Notes under the pieces: generated by a model
Databases searched by the model: none
Seen by the model: only the letters and a program-made list of their open reading frames with translations
What the model was told of the DNA's origin: nothing
Made by a program: the position numbers and the translations under genes
Assembly (NCBI RefSeq): GCF_030272615.1
Contig: NC_081413.1
Location: 605,742,709-605,806,708 of the forward strand
Origin: Cryptomeria japonica
Lineage: Eukaryota > Streptophyta > Pinopsida > Cupressales > Cupressaceae
Direction: 5' to 3'
Length of the DNA stretch: 64,000 nt
In this document: positions 33,691-46,542 of the stretch, one piece after another
Layout: every line of letters begins with the position of its first letter
Position numbering within the stretch: the first letter of the stretch is position 1

Positions 33691-34797
33691 TATTGGCATA
33701 TGTGCAGAGCTTGATGGTATTATATGTTGTCATTGATGTCAATATGCTGAAGTGTGAACCGGTATATTGAAGTAAGCAAACTGGCAAGAGAACCAATATG
33801 ATGATGTGAACCAGTATAAGTGAAAAAGTGAAGCAGTATGTTTGTTCAAAGCGAACTAGTATGTTGGAATGTGAATCGGTATATGGAAAGTTTTGTATCA
33901 AGTTTCATTTGGTATGACTACTAGTTGGTAGTCTTAGCTTAAGGGTTTCTGGTTGATGCACTTCAAGTCTATGTGATTTCACTGATGACATCCTATGATG
34001 GGTTTGCATTGAAATGAAGATCAGATCATGTTGCCACGTCAGCCTTGTGTGTGTGAAGGATTTCCTTGAGGATCTTGCATGAAGAAGATTGATCCTATCT
34101 ACCTCGGGAATGTGTGAAGTCTCAGCAAATGGTGGAGAGTGCATGATGGTTTATCAGCTTCCTGAAGCGGCAAAGAATGAACAATAGAGAACGTCTTGAG
34201 ATTTGTTCAAGACTGTTTTATTCAATGCAATGGGTTTTGAACGGTCAGGATTGGACCAACTGTATTGATAACCTAAATGTTTAGGGTTTAGGGTTTATGC
34301 TACCGACCTATCTGTTTCCTATAAGGTCGATGATGATTTCCATTGTGAGGTTGTTGGAAAATGTTATGTGTGTATCCAAGTGAAGAGATACTTGTTTCTT
34401 GCCAGACTGGAGAAGTGTATTGATACCTACAGAAGTGTGATTGCAGATGCAAAGGAACTAAAGTGGATATGCCTTGGCATTGAGTGTTGTTATCAGATCA
34501 GTGTATTACCTATTGACTTCTAACCATTTAGCATTTGGAAAATCCCTTAATTTGGTAGATTTAACAAGCTTTGTGTAAATCCTTTAACAGGGTGACTCAA
34601 ATCAATGAGTTCTTAAAACCCTCTTGTGAGGTAACCTTTAACAAGGTTCTAACCTTTAACCGGGTATTTAGCCATCCCTTAACCGGGTCATCCCTAGCAA
34701 GATCGGTTCCTAGCAAAACCTATTGTAAAGTCCTTAATCGAACTAGGATCCTGACAGAGTGGACTTCAGAAGAGTTCAAAGAACAACTTGTGGGTAT
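33691..34797 (+). repeat. Copia-2b solo LTR, left part
   Basis: This is the first 1,107 bp of a Copia-2 LTR in plus orientation, starting TATTGGCATATGTGC (the family has TGTTGG). It stops at GTGGGTAT, where the Tat element begins, and resumes at 52364. The joined length of about 1,499 bp matches the 1,515-bp LTR of Copia-2a. AACTC flanks the joined LTR at 33686-33690 and 52756-52760. No internal sequence is present, so it is a solo LTR left by recombination. Confidence 0.88.
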
Positions 34798-35159
34798 TGC
34801 AGACATCTAAAAATGGTCAACGCTTGTGGAGTCATACTTTAACATTTGCGCATTGCCTTATTTTAGGGTTCTTATGTCGCATTAACATTTCTTCTATGTT
34901 GCGCACTTGGTCTTTATCATTTGTGAGCATCGAGTCCTTCTTCTGCATTCCTCATTTTTATCACTTTTGAATTAGGTCTTGTCGATAGCAATCTTCAGTC
35001 ATGATTTTGGTCGATCTTATCCTGTCGCATCATGGTGCGTGCTCATTTATCATCATTTTGGACATCATCAATCCTAATCGATGATAGAATTAGGGTTTTG
35101 TCCTCTTGTCAATCTTTAAATCATCTTTAGTTTGTTAGTAATAATTTCTGATTATCAAC

Positions 35160-35330
35160 TTGTCAATCTCATCATTTTGCGATCGATTCATCATCGATCC
35201 TTGTCCTTGTCAGCCTTGTCATTTTGCGATCAATTCGTCATCAATCCTTGTCCTTGTCAATCTTCTCATTTTGTTATCGATTCATCATCGATCCTTGTTC
35301 TTTTCAATCATGTCAATTTGGATCGATTAG
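35160..35330 (+). repeat. Three-copy tandem repeat in the Gypsy-2 5' LTR
   Basis: The unit is about 50 bp and contains ATTTTGCGATCGATTC, then TCATCGATCC, then TTGTCCTTGTC. Three imperfect copies follow one another, and a matching array lies in the 3' LTR at about 51212-51380. Short open frames here are only by-products of the repeat. Confidence 0.75.
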
Positions 35331-35980
35331 TCATTGTTCCTTGTCAATTGGTGCCTATCAATTTGATCTCCTTGTCAATCTTGGTCAATTTGTCATTGAT
35401 TTTTGTCAACCAATCTCAATCATTTATCAAAATTGGTCCTTTGTCAATTAGAATCATGATCGAACCTACATTAATTTCTTGTTGTCTTGACCTAATTCCT
35501 TGTCCTCTTATTTCTAGGGTTTTATGATTTGTTCATTTAATCCTTTTCTTCTTCTTTGTGGGTTAAATAAATCTATTTATTTAGTCCTAGGTCTCTTTCA
35601 TGAATAAATTAATGGATGAAAACCTATTAATTAATTCACCTAATTTCTATTTCATCTTTTTACTCAATTTTCTAATTTGCTAATTTCTCCTAATTCCTAA
35701 TTTCTATTTCTCCTATTTTCTTTAATTTTTCTAATATTTCCCCTAATTTCATTCCCTCATTTTCTCCTATGTTTATGCTTCCATTTGTTGCAATCATGGA
35801 GGCTATTTTCTCTCTTCCCTTTTGTCATGGGAATGGCATTTCAATCTTGTCATAATTTGTGCATAATTTGTCATACACCTTGAATAGAAAATGTCACACA
35901 TTTGTCATAATTTCTCCATTATTGATTTGAATTTCCTTTCAAATCTCTTCATGCTAATCTTGTCCTCTCTCCAATTTGTC

Positions 35981-35988
35981 TATAAATT
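35981..35988 (+). promoter_or_regulatory. TATA-like box in the Gypsy-2 5' LTR
   Basis: TATAAATT lies about 325 bp before the LTR end. It is conserved at about 52033 in the 3' LTR. It is the best promoter candidate for the sense transcript. Confidence 0.5.
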
Positions 35989-36310
35989 GGATGATTTTCT
36001 TCAATGAAAAGGAATCAATCACATTTTCGAGTAACCTTATGCTATGAATTTCATCTCTCAACAACTTGTTTTCCACTTGCATTTTGCACTTGTAGGTGAG
36101 ATCCACATCAAATTTGAAGGTGAAAGAAGAACAATGGAGCCACATGAAGGAGATATCTCCGTCGGTTTGCTTCAATTTCATTTGATTTGAATATCTTGTC
36201 TTTATGTCTTCATTGATTGGATTAGGATTACTTTCATAGCAGCTTTAGGTTTTGTGGTTGTCCTCATTGCTATTGTTTTGATGATTTTCAATTTCCTGAT
36301 CTACATTTTC

Positions 36311-36326
36311 TGGTGAACCCGACGTG
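36311..36326 (+). other. Primer-binding site of Gypsy-2
   Basis: TGGTGAACCCGACGTG lies five bases after the 5' LTR. It has the form of plant gypsy primer-binding sites of Tat/Ogre type and differs from the tRNA-Met site used by the copia elements here. Confidence 0.7.
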
Positions 36327-36416
36327 AACTAACCCCTTAACCATGTTTTGAGTGCTTTTGAGTTGTTTGCAGGTGAAAAACTCAAGAAATAGGGTGACTC
36401 GGAGCTCTCTGGACAC

Positions 36417-36590
36417 TTCTGTGCCTGTGTTGAAGTTTTTTGTGCCTGTGTTAATAATTTTGCACCTGTGTTGGAGTTTTTTGCACCTGTGTTAATAATT
36501 TTGCACCTGTGTTGAAGTTTTATGCGCCTGTGTTGATTGGTTATGTGCCTGTGTTGAGGCATTCTGCGCCTATGCAAGGCCAGAAACAAA
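36417..36590 (+). repeat. Tandem repeat in the Gypsy-2 leader
   Basis: About seven imperfect copies of a 24-30-bp unit (core TGYRCCTGTGTTGAAG, with a variant TGTTAATAATTTTG) stand between the primer-binding site and gag. Related TGTGCCTGTGT words occur in opposite orientation at about 50520-50575, inside the presumed intron of the antisense gene. Confidence 0.75.
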
Positions 36591-38370
36591 GGTGAAATTA
36601 GTTGTTTTTACTTGCAAATTTGTTTGTTTTCATTCTGTTTCTTGCATTCTGGTTTTTCTTTGGTACTAATTCTCTATGCAGCATTTTGACGTTATGTGTG
36701 ACTAAGACTAAAAATGCAACTACTAATGAATCTTATGCAGGATGCAGTCAAAGGCTCTCATTAAAACATCTTGCTTGCGATTTTTAAAGTAGTTGCACAT
36801 TTCATTTCTTAAAGATTGATGAACACCATGCATGCTTTGTCTATTTTTAATTTGATTGCATGTTTTAACCCTTAGAACTAGGCCTGCCTCCCGATTTGCC
36901 TGGCACTTCGCATAGGCATTGGTGAGAGGGAATGACCCAAAGTGGTGATGGGCTAAATCCAAGCTCTTTCGAACCACTCTAAATAACTATGGATGCAACG
37001 AAAGTTGTAGACAACGGGTGCTGGAATGGTATTGTGACAATTTATTCGCCAGATCAATACCCACCCGAATGGATGCCCTTACTAGAATCTCTTATTTTTA
37101 GATGCCAAAATCCTTCTATCTGTTGGCTCAAGCGTTGTGATACGTGCATGCCAAAGACACCTCTCATGTACTCCTCAGTTAGAGATAGAAAGTTCTTGGG
37201 AAGTGATGCCCCTTGAACTCGAAGCTTGGTATGCCCAAGAAGTGAGTGCACTGTAAGGGGGAGCCAGTGCTACCAAGCGTCTAGCTATCCGGCTGAGTGT
37301 TGTATTTTATGGTTAGAGGATTCAATAGATATTGCCCTTGCTAGCCATAGGATTTGTTGTGAATGTGCTTGATTGTCTTGAGTCAAAGTCAAACAAACAT
37401 TTTGTCTTCCATGATTGTCAAAGGTTAAATCAAAAACAAACTTTCAAAAGTGCTCATAATCAACTTGGGTTTTCAAAATCAACAACCTTCAATTCAAAAC
37501 AAAATCCAAACAAAAGTCCAAATTTGTCCAAGTATTCATCCAACATTTGAACATGGCTTGTCAAAACATTGAATATCTTTGTTTCAAAATTCATGTCACT
37601 TTAGGCTAGGTTTTGCATAGTCCAACTTAGGTCCTAGGGCATATTGTCATCTCCCTTCATTTTAGTCCTTTTCATTGCAAGCATCCTCATTTTGCACTTG
37701 GGTTAAAAATAATTTCCCTAAGTTTGCATTTCATTGTCATATCCAAGCTAGATTTCCATTTAGGTGACATTCGTGCATTATCCTTGTCATGCTAAAATTA
37801 GGTCTTGCCTAGGTTGCATTTTGCATATTCCAAGTCATTGGTCTTCGCATATCCTTATCATTGTATTGTCATCTTGTCTTGGCTTCATCTTGTCATATCA
37901 TATCCTTAGATCATTTTCATGTCATATCCTAAGTCATTATCATAATCATTTCCTTCTTGCATTTAGTCTCAAAAATTTGGTTTGTCAAACTTGAAAAATC
38001 AAAACTTTGGATGATACCCTAAGTTGTTGTTAGGGAGTCTTGACCTTGTCTAAAATTTGTCCTTTCATTAATATCATTTTTGTCAAACCTAGCTTAGTAT
38101 CCAAGCATATAGGTGAGACATTGTCAATTTGTCCTATTGTCATTTGGTCCTTTGTCCTTTAAGGTCTTGGCTTCATTTCATCTTCCCAAGGTTGAGTCTT
38201 TAGGTTTGCATTCCAAAAAGTTTGTCCAAATCTTGAAAAACAACAAAAACATAGGTTGCATTCTTGCCATAGATTGCATTTTCATCTATTTAGGTTGCAT
38301 TTAGTTGCATATCATACATCATCCTTTTAAAATTAAAAAAATCCCAAAAATATTGCATTTGCATAGTGAC
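36591..38370 (+). other. Gypsy-2 long leader, no gene seen
   Basis: About 1.8 kb between the tandem repeat and the first gag ATG. It shows no long open frame. The section 36984-37290 is less A+T-rich. The section from 37560 on is rich in TTGTCAT and TTGCATT words. Long leaders are usual in Tat elements. Confidence 0.5.
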
Positions 38371-41100
38371 ATGCCTATTGAAACAAGATCAAAATCTAAG
38401 AAGATGGGCGAACCAACATATCAAACTCATAGTTTCAACCTAGTCAAACATTACAAATTGACGGTTCATCAAACACATCATTACCACAATATGGAATGGT
38501 TCAACTTGGACAACCTCCATTATATGAGCTAGTGTTTGTACCCATGAAACCGGGATATGGGAGTGTTCCACCAACGCCAAGGGAAAATGCACCTTTTGAC
38601 TAGAATCAACTGAACCTACAACATGAAATTCAAACTCAAACATTACATGAGGAACAAACTCTTTCATGAGGATTTGGTTCAAATCAAGGCATTCAACAAG
38701 AAATAAATCCAAATGTTTTACCAGATTCTTCATCAGATTCTGATGCTTCCGATGATGTTGATATGCTCCTTAAAGATCCAAAGGTGACAAAAAGGATGGA
38801 TAAATTCTTGAACAAAGTCTTTAAGATGTTTCCACAAAAATATCTTGGTATGATGAGTAATGTGACCTCCTCAAATGAGCAAACTAATGTGCAAAAACAA
38901 CAAGGTGGTGATCTGTTAAGTTTCTCTCCACATCCAAATGAAGAAAATGTGCAATAAGAACCTCAACACACATTGTTGAGTAAGCATGCTTCAACAACTT
39001 TGATAGTGACTATTCCACAAAAGTCAACATTCGAAACAATAAACAATCCATTGTTTAATGCAACACCTCTAACACAAGATCAAATGATGGCCACATTCCT
39101 CGAATACCTAAAAGTGGATCCAAATCTAAGATGCAAGAAAGCTTTACGACTAGAATGCCTGATCTTACAAATGTTCAAAACAATTCTACAATGCAACAAA
39201 GTTCATATGTCCCATCAAGTTCAATACGGTTGCCAAATACTCAAGTACTCGTTATGCAAAATATTGTGATAGATCCTTTGATAGTGGCAACACAAAGAGC
39301 CACAAATAGTGGTGTGCACCAACAACAAGTGTTGCAACAATTGAGGAATGCACAAAAGGCACAATCGAATGTGCAAACAAGCAATGCACAACAACAACAA
39401 TATTGCATTCAACAACAAGTTGCAGTGTCTTCTACACCATTACAAGTCAATTCAAACTTGCAACCACCACAATGGATTGGACAAATAACACAACAAGTCA
39501 ATGCAAGTGCCATACACCATCTAAAGGAGAAACAACAGAAACCTCCCAAACAAAGTTTTTTGCAAATGATGGGATTTACATTAGGACAACAACAATTGGC
39601 ACAAAGTCAGCAAATTCTGATTCATTAGCATCAACAACAACATGTGCCAGGAAAACAAGTTATCATACATCACAACCACAACTGATGTCCATGCAATATC
39701 AACAACACCCTCAATTGCAATATCAACCAAGGCTACAAATGATGATCCCATCACAAGAAGCACAGCAAAAGGGCTAATGTCAAGACATGGCACAACCACA
39801 GCAACAAGAGCTGTATCAAGAACTTTGTATGCTAGAGACACCAAAGACAACAATTTTAGAGCATCAACAGCCAATGGAGAGCATGATGTATCGACAAAGA
39901 GTACACCCAAGAATGACTGATGAAGTTCCAAAATCTTCACTATCTGACACAATTACACAATAGCTTGAGAAGTTGCAACAACAAATCGATGCATTCCAAA
40001 CCAAAGGGACAAAGAAATTATACATAGATCAAGATTTATGTCCTAATCCATTTGACAAGAGCTTGTACATGCCTCCCTTTCCTAAGCATTTTGAGGCACC
40101 TAATTTTGAGAATATAAAAGGGAAGGCAATCCAAAAGACCATATTTGAGAATTTTTCATAGAAGGTACTGAAGTGAGCTATGAGGAAACATATTTGATGT
40201 GCTTATTCACATGAAGTTTCACAAGACAAGCCATGGATTGGTATTCGCATTTGCCAGGGAACATAAAGACATGTCCGGAATTGGCTCAAAAGTTTATATC
40301 CCACTTCGCATTCAACATTGACAATGAAGTGACCATGTCAGATTTATGCAACACAATGCAAAAGTAAGGTGAACCATTAGTGACTTTCTTACAAAGATGG
40401 CAAAGCTTGTATAGTCATTCTTCCCTAGATATACCTGAAGAACAACAAGTGAACTTATTTATTCAAAATTTGGTCCCATAAATGATGTATGAGCTCAAAC
40501 TAAAAATTCCTAGTACCATTGAGAAGCTCATTAAGAAAGGGATGAACATTGAAAATGCTCTTGTAGCTAAGGGACTCATTAAGCTCAACAAAGATAGTGA
40601 CAACACAAACAATTCAGGGGGCAAAAATAGATTTTGGTACAAAAACAAGAATGTCACTAATGATGGAGTTGTCGACGCAAGAGCAGTGAATGCAAATCAA
40701 CCCAAGTTCACAATAAAGAAATTGAGTGCGCCTAATATGTCGGCTATGCAACAAAATCAGACACAAGCAAGCAATGTTATTCAATAGCCGCAATACCAAC
40801 AATATAATCAACAACAAGGTCAACAACAAAACCAGCAACGAAAACCTTTCAGATCAAGGGATGGGCCTCCTCGACAGTTTACGCCATTGGGAGAACCTAT
40901 TGAATCAGTAATGAAACAATTGATACAAGCAAATTTTATCAAGTTACAAGATGTCAAGGAAGAACCATTGGTAAAGCCACATTGGTGGAATGATAATGCA
41001 TATTGTGAATACCATCGGTCAAAAGGACATAAAACCGTATCATGTTTTCAATTGAAACATATGATTCAAGAATTGTTAGATCAAGGAGTAATTGAGGTAG
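38371..41100 (+). pseudogene. Gypsy-2 gag
   Basis: The structural protein begins at the ATG near 38371 (MPIETRSKSKK). A low-complexity region rich in Gln and Asn spans about 38900-39950. The conserved gag domain lies at about 40080-40480, with PFPKHFEAPNFENIKG and then GEPLVTFLQRWQSLYSH. Near the end, CEYHRSKGHKTVSC (41004-41045) is a Cys/His finger of the kind found in Tat gags, followed by LKHMIQELLDQGVIEV. The reading frame changes several times and most interruptions are TAG, for example at 40159-40161. It is not translatable as one protein. Confidence 0.78.
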
Positions 41101-42008
41101 ACCCACCCAACATGACCTCTAACACTGATCATACAACTATCAAAACTCCTTTGCTTGATCATGACAAGGGAAAAGCATCTTCTTCAAACTCTACCCAAAC
41201 AGCGAATCTTAATTATGCAAATACTGGTTATAACAATGTCATCAATTGTTTTCGAGTGTCAAATGAGTATGTTTCCACCATAAGAATAAAGGGACAAGGT
41301 CCTTCTTGCGCAGTCACCACTCATCGATCCAAAATAGTCCTGAAAGGAGCTCCAACAATTCCTCCCAAATCAACTCCTACGAGTCAGTATAATCTCCTAG
41401 ATCATCTGGGAAAGACAGCTGCACAAATATCAATTCTTGAGTTGTTGAAAATGTCCCCTATGCATCGCACAGTCCTAGATAAAGCTTTAACTGAGTCCAC
41501 CATCCCGACAGACATTGATGTTGACCAGTTTCAAGCCCGAATTGGACATCTCGTTGTTTCCCAACACGTTGCCTTTTCTGATAACGATATTTCCCCTAAT
41601 AAGCTCCCTCATAATGATCCTTTACATCTTGAAGTCTTTATCCATAAATGCAAGATCCAACGAGTCTTGATAGATGGCGAAGTAGGTCTTAACATCTGTA
41701 CCTTGAGAGTAGTCATTGGTCTTGGTTATACAGAAAATGACATTAATTCTTCTAGAAGAATAACAATCAAAGCATATGATGATGTTGAGCACCCATCTAA
41801 AGGGGTAATTTCATTGCCTATCAGAGTAGGTCCAGTGATAGAAAACACTTTCCTGTAGGTCCTAGACCTCGATCTCTCGTACAATATGATTCTTGGCCGT
41901 CCGTGGATCCACGCAATGAAAGTAGTTCCATCTACTTATCATCAATGTTTAAAATATCCTTACAATGGGACTGAGATAACAATTCCAGGAGATCATAATC
42001 CATTTTAA
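41101..42008 (+). pseudogene. Gypsy-2 protease
   Basis: The retropepsin-like domain follows gag in the same frame. The active-site segment at about 41664-41690 reads VLIDGEVGLNI. The Asp is present, but the expected following Gly/Ser pattern is altered to Gly-Glu. The domain continues with a TAG at 41856-41858 at a Gln-like position and ends with [18 protein letters not shown], the typical C-terminal block with ILGRPW. A TAA lies near 42006. The protein would cut Gag-Pol into mature parts; the altered active site makes activity doubtful. Confidence 0.75.
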
Positions 42009-43270
42009 TTTTGTGCTAATCTAAAGGATTCCCCGTAGCAACAAGTCCCAGTCAATAGAGAGGCCCACTCACATAATTATGTGGATCCTAATAAGTTGTT
42101 AGATGTTGTCAAAGGAAAAATGAAGATACAGGACCAAGGATGCGGAGAGTATTCAATGGCTCAAACATTCCTCATTGGGAATTTACCAATATCTCCAAAA
42201 TCACATGGCAAACCACATTTGTTGCAAAAGGAACCTAAGCCAGTCATTCAATATTAGCCCCCACTACATTTACAAAATGGGGTGAACTTAACAAGTAAAC
42301 TTTGGATGATGATGTAATAGATTGGCTTTATAAGGATCAAACTAATACACCACCTGTCAAATTGCCAGTGGAGCGATATGGAAAAGGGTTTACTATAATG
42401 CAGAAAAAGGGAGATGATGGCTGCAGTGGTTTGGGCCCTGACAAGAAAGGAAGACTAGAACCTATTATACCTAAGATGTGACATCCAACTTTAGGGTTAG
42501 GCTTTGTACCATTTTGAATTGGAACCTCATCTACCAAAGTGACCACGTGTGGAAAGGGGCGTGACTCTGATGATGAAACAACACCTGAGGGTATCCAACC
42601 TGAAATTGATTCCAATGAATGGGAGTGGAGTTCCTTTTCTTCTAGCTCCTATGCCCTTGAAAATGTTTTCCTTGACCCTGATGATTTGCCCATGGAAGAC
42701 AAACATGAAATAACTCCCCCTCCCAAAACATGTCCTAATGCTTGGATAGAGTCATTCTAGGACCCAAGCTCTGAATCAGATACGAGCAGTTCAAATAGTG
42801 ATACCACAAACATTTTTATCTTTACTGTCTCGGCCCTAACTCTCCTTGAAACCGATGATGACATGCCCCTTGTCTATCCATAGCTTATCCAACATGACCA
42901 ACAAGACCCACTCAAATTGGATTGTTTTCAAAATGATGAAGCAATTGCAGAATTCCTTGGACTAAGAGAAGGCATACCACAAGGTGATCATAAGGCAGGG
43001 TTTTCTATTGATTTAGATTCCATAGCATATTTTGGGGAGTCAACTCCATCTTCTAGTCATAAAAATGAAAAAGAAAAAGAAAAAGTAAAAAATCAAAAGA
43101 ATGGGTCTTTGAGTGAAAACCGTAAGGCACTCTCTGATCATGGAAAAGTAAAAATAAAAGATGTACCTACGGGTGAAAACCTCTCTGAGGCGCCCAAAGG
43201 TGGAAGATTGGACATACCCTCGTCAAGTCAGGATAAATCAACATTGCTTGTGGAAATGACCGAAGAGATA
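42009..43270 (+). pseudogene. Gypsy-2 linker with G-patch-like motif
   Basis: Between protease and RT lies a long linker. At about 42370-42470 it reads RYGKGFTIMQKKGDDGCSGLG, a G-patch-like segment of the kind that stands between protease and RT in Tat/Athila elements. Acidic stretches follow (42539-42760, with SDDETTPEG and EWEWSSFSSSSY), then a Lys/Glu-rich region (42917-43270). TAG codons interrupt it at 42758 and 42881. The role of the linker is unknown; G-patch segments often bind nucleic acid or helicases. Confidence 0.6.
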
Positions 43271-45213
43271 AATTTGGGTACACCTGACAACCCTAAGGTC
43301 ATTCATTTCGCTGCTTCTCTATCAAAACAAGAAAAGATAGATTTTGTCAATTTCTTTCTCGAGAAAAAGATTAGTTTTGCATGGTCTTATGCAAATATGC
43401 CCGGCCTTGATCCAGAATTAGTCCTTCATCACTTGCCATTAAAACCAGACACCAAGCCCATCAAACAAAAACTCAGAAAGATCCATCCCCAAGTGGCTCT
43501 CTTAGTCAAAGTAGAACTCAAAAAATTATTAGATGTGGGCTTTATCAAACCAATTGATTATGCGGATTGGATTTCAAATTTGGTACCAGTTAGCAAAGTA
43601 ACTGGGTGCATCAGAATCTATACAGATTTTAGGGATCTCAATAAAGCATGCCCTAAAGATGACTTTCCACTGCCAAATATAGACATCATAGTTGACATGA
43701 CTGCCGGATATGAGATGCTATCATTGATGGATGGTTTTTCCAGATATAATCAAATTTGCATTGCTCCTAAAGATCAATATAAGACTGCATTCACATGTGC
43801 TTGAGGTACCTACTGCTGGAATGTGATGCCTTTGGCCTTAAAAATGTTGGAGCAACATATCAAAGAGCTATGACAACAATTTTCCATGATTTTATGCATA
43901 CTTTGATGGAAGACTATGTTGATGACCTATTATACAAATCCGTCACAAGAGATAGTCATCTAGCCATCCTTGGCCCAATCTTTGATCGGATAGAAACCTA
44001 CAAGCTCAGACTCAACCCAAAGAAATGTGTCTTTGGTGTCACAGCTGGCAAATTATTAGGATACATTGTTTCTCACAGAGGCATAGAAGTAGACCCAGAA
44101 AAAGTTAAAGCAATAATGGATATGCCTCCTCCTTCCAATCTCCATCAACTAAGAATTCTGCAAGGGAAGTTACAGTCAATCCGCTGGTTTATAGCTCACT
44201 TGGTAGACAAATGTCATCCCTTCCAACATTTATTGCATAAAGGTGTCACTTTTAAATGGACTGAGCAATGTCAATCAACATTTCAAACTCTTAAGGATTA
44301 TCTGGTGTCGCCACCTATTCTAATGCCTCCTATAGTAGGGAAGCCATTCATATTGTATATCTCTGTAACTGAAATGGCACTGGGAGCTCTCTTAGCCCAA
44401 CAAGATGAGAAAGGCAAATAACGGGCTATTTATTATATCAGTCGGACACTAGTGGGCTATGAACTGAGTTATTCAACTATTGAATGGGCATGTTTAGCAG
44501 TGGTATTTGCAACATAGAAGCTTCGACACTATATGTTAAATCATCAGACATTGCTAGTTGCAAAAATTGATCCCTTGAAATACTTGCTTAGCAAGGTAGC
44601 TTTGACAAGTCATCTGGCAAAGTGGGTTATGATCCTAAGTGAGTTTGATATTGAGTACATTGAGAGAAAGGCAATAAAAGGACAAATCATAGCAGATCAA
44701 CTTGCAGAGGCACCTATTCATGATGATCATCCAATGTTGACAGATTTCCTTGATGAATCAGTATTTGCTCTTACTTCTTCTAAGGAATGGAAATTATACT
44801 TTGATGGATCTCACACAAAGTATGGCTCAGGAGTAGGTATATTGTTTGTCACTCCTCAAGGAGATGCTATCCCAAAGTCATATAGGATCACTTTCCATTG
44901 CACCAATAATATTGCAGAATACGAAGCTTTGGTCACAGGACTCAGAATAGCAATCCAATGGAACATTACACATTTGTAAGTCTATGGAGATTCCCAGTTA
45001 GTCATCTGTCAAGTGAATGATGACTATGAAACAAAAGATGAAAAACTTCTTCCCTACAAGCATATGGTGGATTTCTTCAAGACAAAATTTACTGATATCC
45101 ATTTCAGTCAAGTTCCAAGAATTCAAAACAAGTCAGCAGATGCTATGGCAACTATTGCTTCCATGTTAAATATGTCCCACAATATGGACAGATGTGAATT
45201 TTTGGTCAAATAG
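43271..45213 (+). pseudogene. Gypsy-2 RT, RNase H and second RNase H
   Basis: RT begins around FVNFFLEKKISFAWSY (about 43337) and has TDFRDLNKACPKDDFPLP, MPFGLKN-type sequence and the catalytic YVDDLL (43915-43932). A TGA at 43801 replaces Trp, and a 1-nt frameshift follows at about 43830. The first RNase H (about 44340-44560) has ILYISVTEMALGALLAQ, where the first catalytic Asp is Ser. The second RNase H (44788-45190) has LYFDGSHTKYGSG, NNIAEYEAL and VYGDSQLVI, the archaeal-type fold that marks Tat elements; its Asp-Glu-Asp set is visible. Stops at 44419 (TAA), 44515 (TAG), 44977 (TAA) and 45211 (TAG) break the frame. Confidence 0.85.
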
Positions 45214-46542
45214 TTGCTGGTGCCTTCTTTTGAAATTTCGACAGTAGATGTGATGTGTGTTCTTGTTGGTCCTAATTCCCCATGGTACAATGACATCTAT
45301 CGGTATTTGAAATCCCAAACCTTACCACCTAACCTTTCCTCTAACCAACGTCGAGCCTTAATACACCAAACTACCAAATATGTCATCATCGCAGACACCC
45401 TTTACCGTCGTTCCTTTGACCACACCCTCCTCAGGTGTTTGGATTCTGATGAGGCACAAACAACTTTACGTGAGGTTCATGATGGTATATGTGGCGGCTA
45501 TTTCAATGGTTTGAGTCTAGCTAAAAAGTTGGTTCATGCTGGATATTATTGGCCCACCATGGAAAAGGATGCTCATGATTTTGTCAAGAAATGCTACAAA
45601 TGCCAAATCCATGGAAATTACATTCATGTGCCAGCTCAAGAACTTCACTCTGTCATATCTCCGTGGCCCTTTTCTCAATGGGGATTGGATCTTATTGGTA
45701 AGATTCACCTGACATCCACAAACGGACACAAATTCATCATCACAGCCACAAAATACTTTACAAAATGGATCGAGGCTATCCCTATGACCTATATCACTGG
45801 TGTTCAAATTTCAAAGTTTCTACTGAATTATATCATATGCAGATATGGGGTTCCCTTTGCAATAGTCACAGATAATGGCCATCCAGTCAAAAATAAAGAT
45901 GTCAAGGAACTCTGTGAAAAGTTTCGCATCCAACACCATTTCTCCAGTCCTTACCATCCACAAAGTAATGGTCAAGACGAAGCATCAAATAAAACCATCA
46001 TTAAGATCTTGAAAAAGGTTGTCAATGACGCTGGTCAAGATTGGCATGTACAGTTGAATCCAGCACTATGGGCTTATCGCACTTCCATCTGCACACCTAC
46101 TGGTGCAACACCTTATTCCTTGGTGTATGGTGCGGAAGCCATTTTACCCTTGGAAGTGGAAATTCCCTCTTTGTGTGTTTCTCTGCAACATTTGATTGAT
46201 GATGAGATGCACAGAGTATCTAGGCTGCATCAACTTGAGATGTTAGATGAGAAACGTTAGACAGCCCTGACACATTTGCAAGCATATCAAAACCGTCTCC
46301 ATCGCTCTTATAATAAGAAGATCAAAGGGTGACACTTCAAAGTGGGAGATTTGGTCCTAAAGGAAAACCCGAAGAATACACAATCTACTGACATCATCAA
46401 AGGAAAATTTGAGCCTAATTGGGTTGGGCCTTTCATAGTTACTGAAGCCTATGGTTCAGGGTCATATAAGCTTGCAACCCCAGATGGTGAACCTCTGTCA
46501 GATCCTGTAAATAGCATGCACCTTCAAAAGTACTGGGCATAG
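45214..46542 (+). pseudogene. Gypsy-2 integrase
   Basis: The open frame 45214-46260 contains a zinc-binding region (VHDGICGGYFNG, where the second His is Tyr, then CYKCQ), the core with GLDLIG (first Asp), VTDNG (second Asp) and QDEASNK (Glu), and YHPQSNGQ. The C-terminal part, after a TAG at 46258 and a TGA at 46330 (a CGA Arg in related proteins), has HFKVGDLVLKE and ends at the stop 46540-46542. Integrase inserts the cDNA into the genome; the three catalytic residues survive. No chromodomain is seen, as expected for Tat elements. Confidence 0.87.

Larger units (their letters stand above)
34798..36305 (+). repeat. 5' LTR of Gypsy-2 (1,508 bp)
   Basis: It begins TGCAGACATC after GGTAT and ends TGATCTACA. 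From about 34894 onwards it is nearly identical to 50947-52358; the first 95 bp are clearly different. It contains a tandem repeat of about 50-bp units (35160-35330) and a TATA box at 35981-35988. Confidence 0.88.

Noticed and set aside
35132-35527. Open frames in the Gypsy-2 LTRs (also 51185-51580)
   Set aside because: They arise from the 50-bp tandem repeat and are not conserved as protein; no start context or motif supports them.
36417-36590. CRISPR-like direct repeats
   Set aside because: The units are adjacent and imperfect, without unique spacers, and the DNA is eukaryotic. It is a leader tandem repeat.
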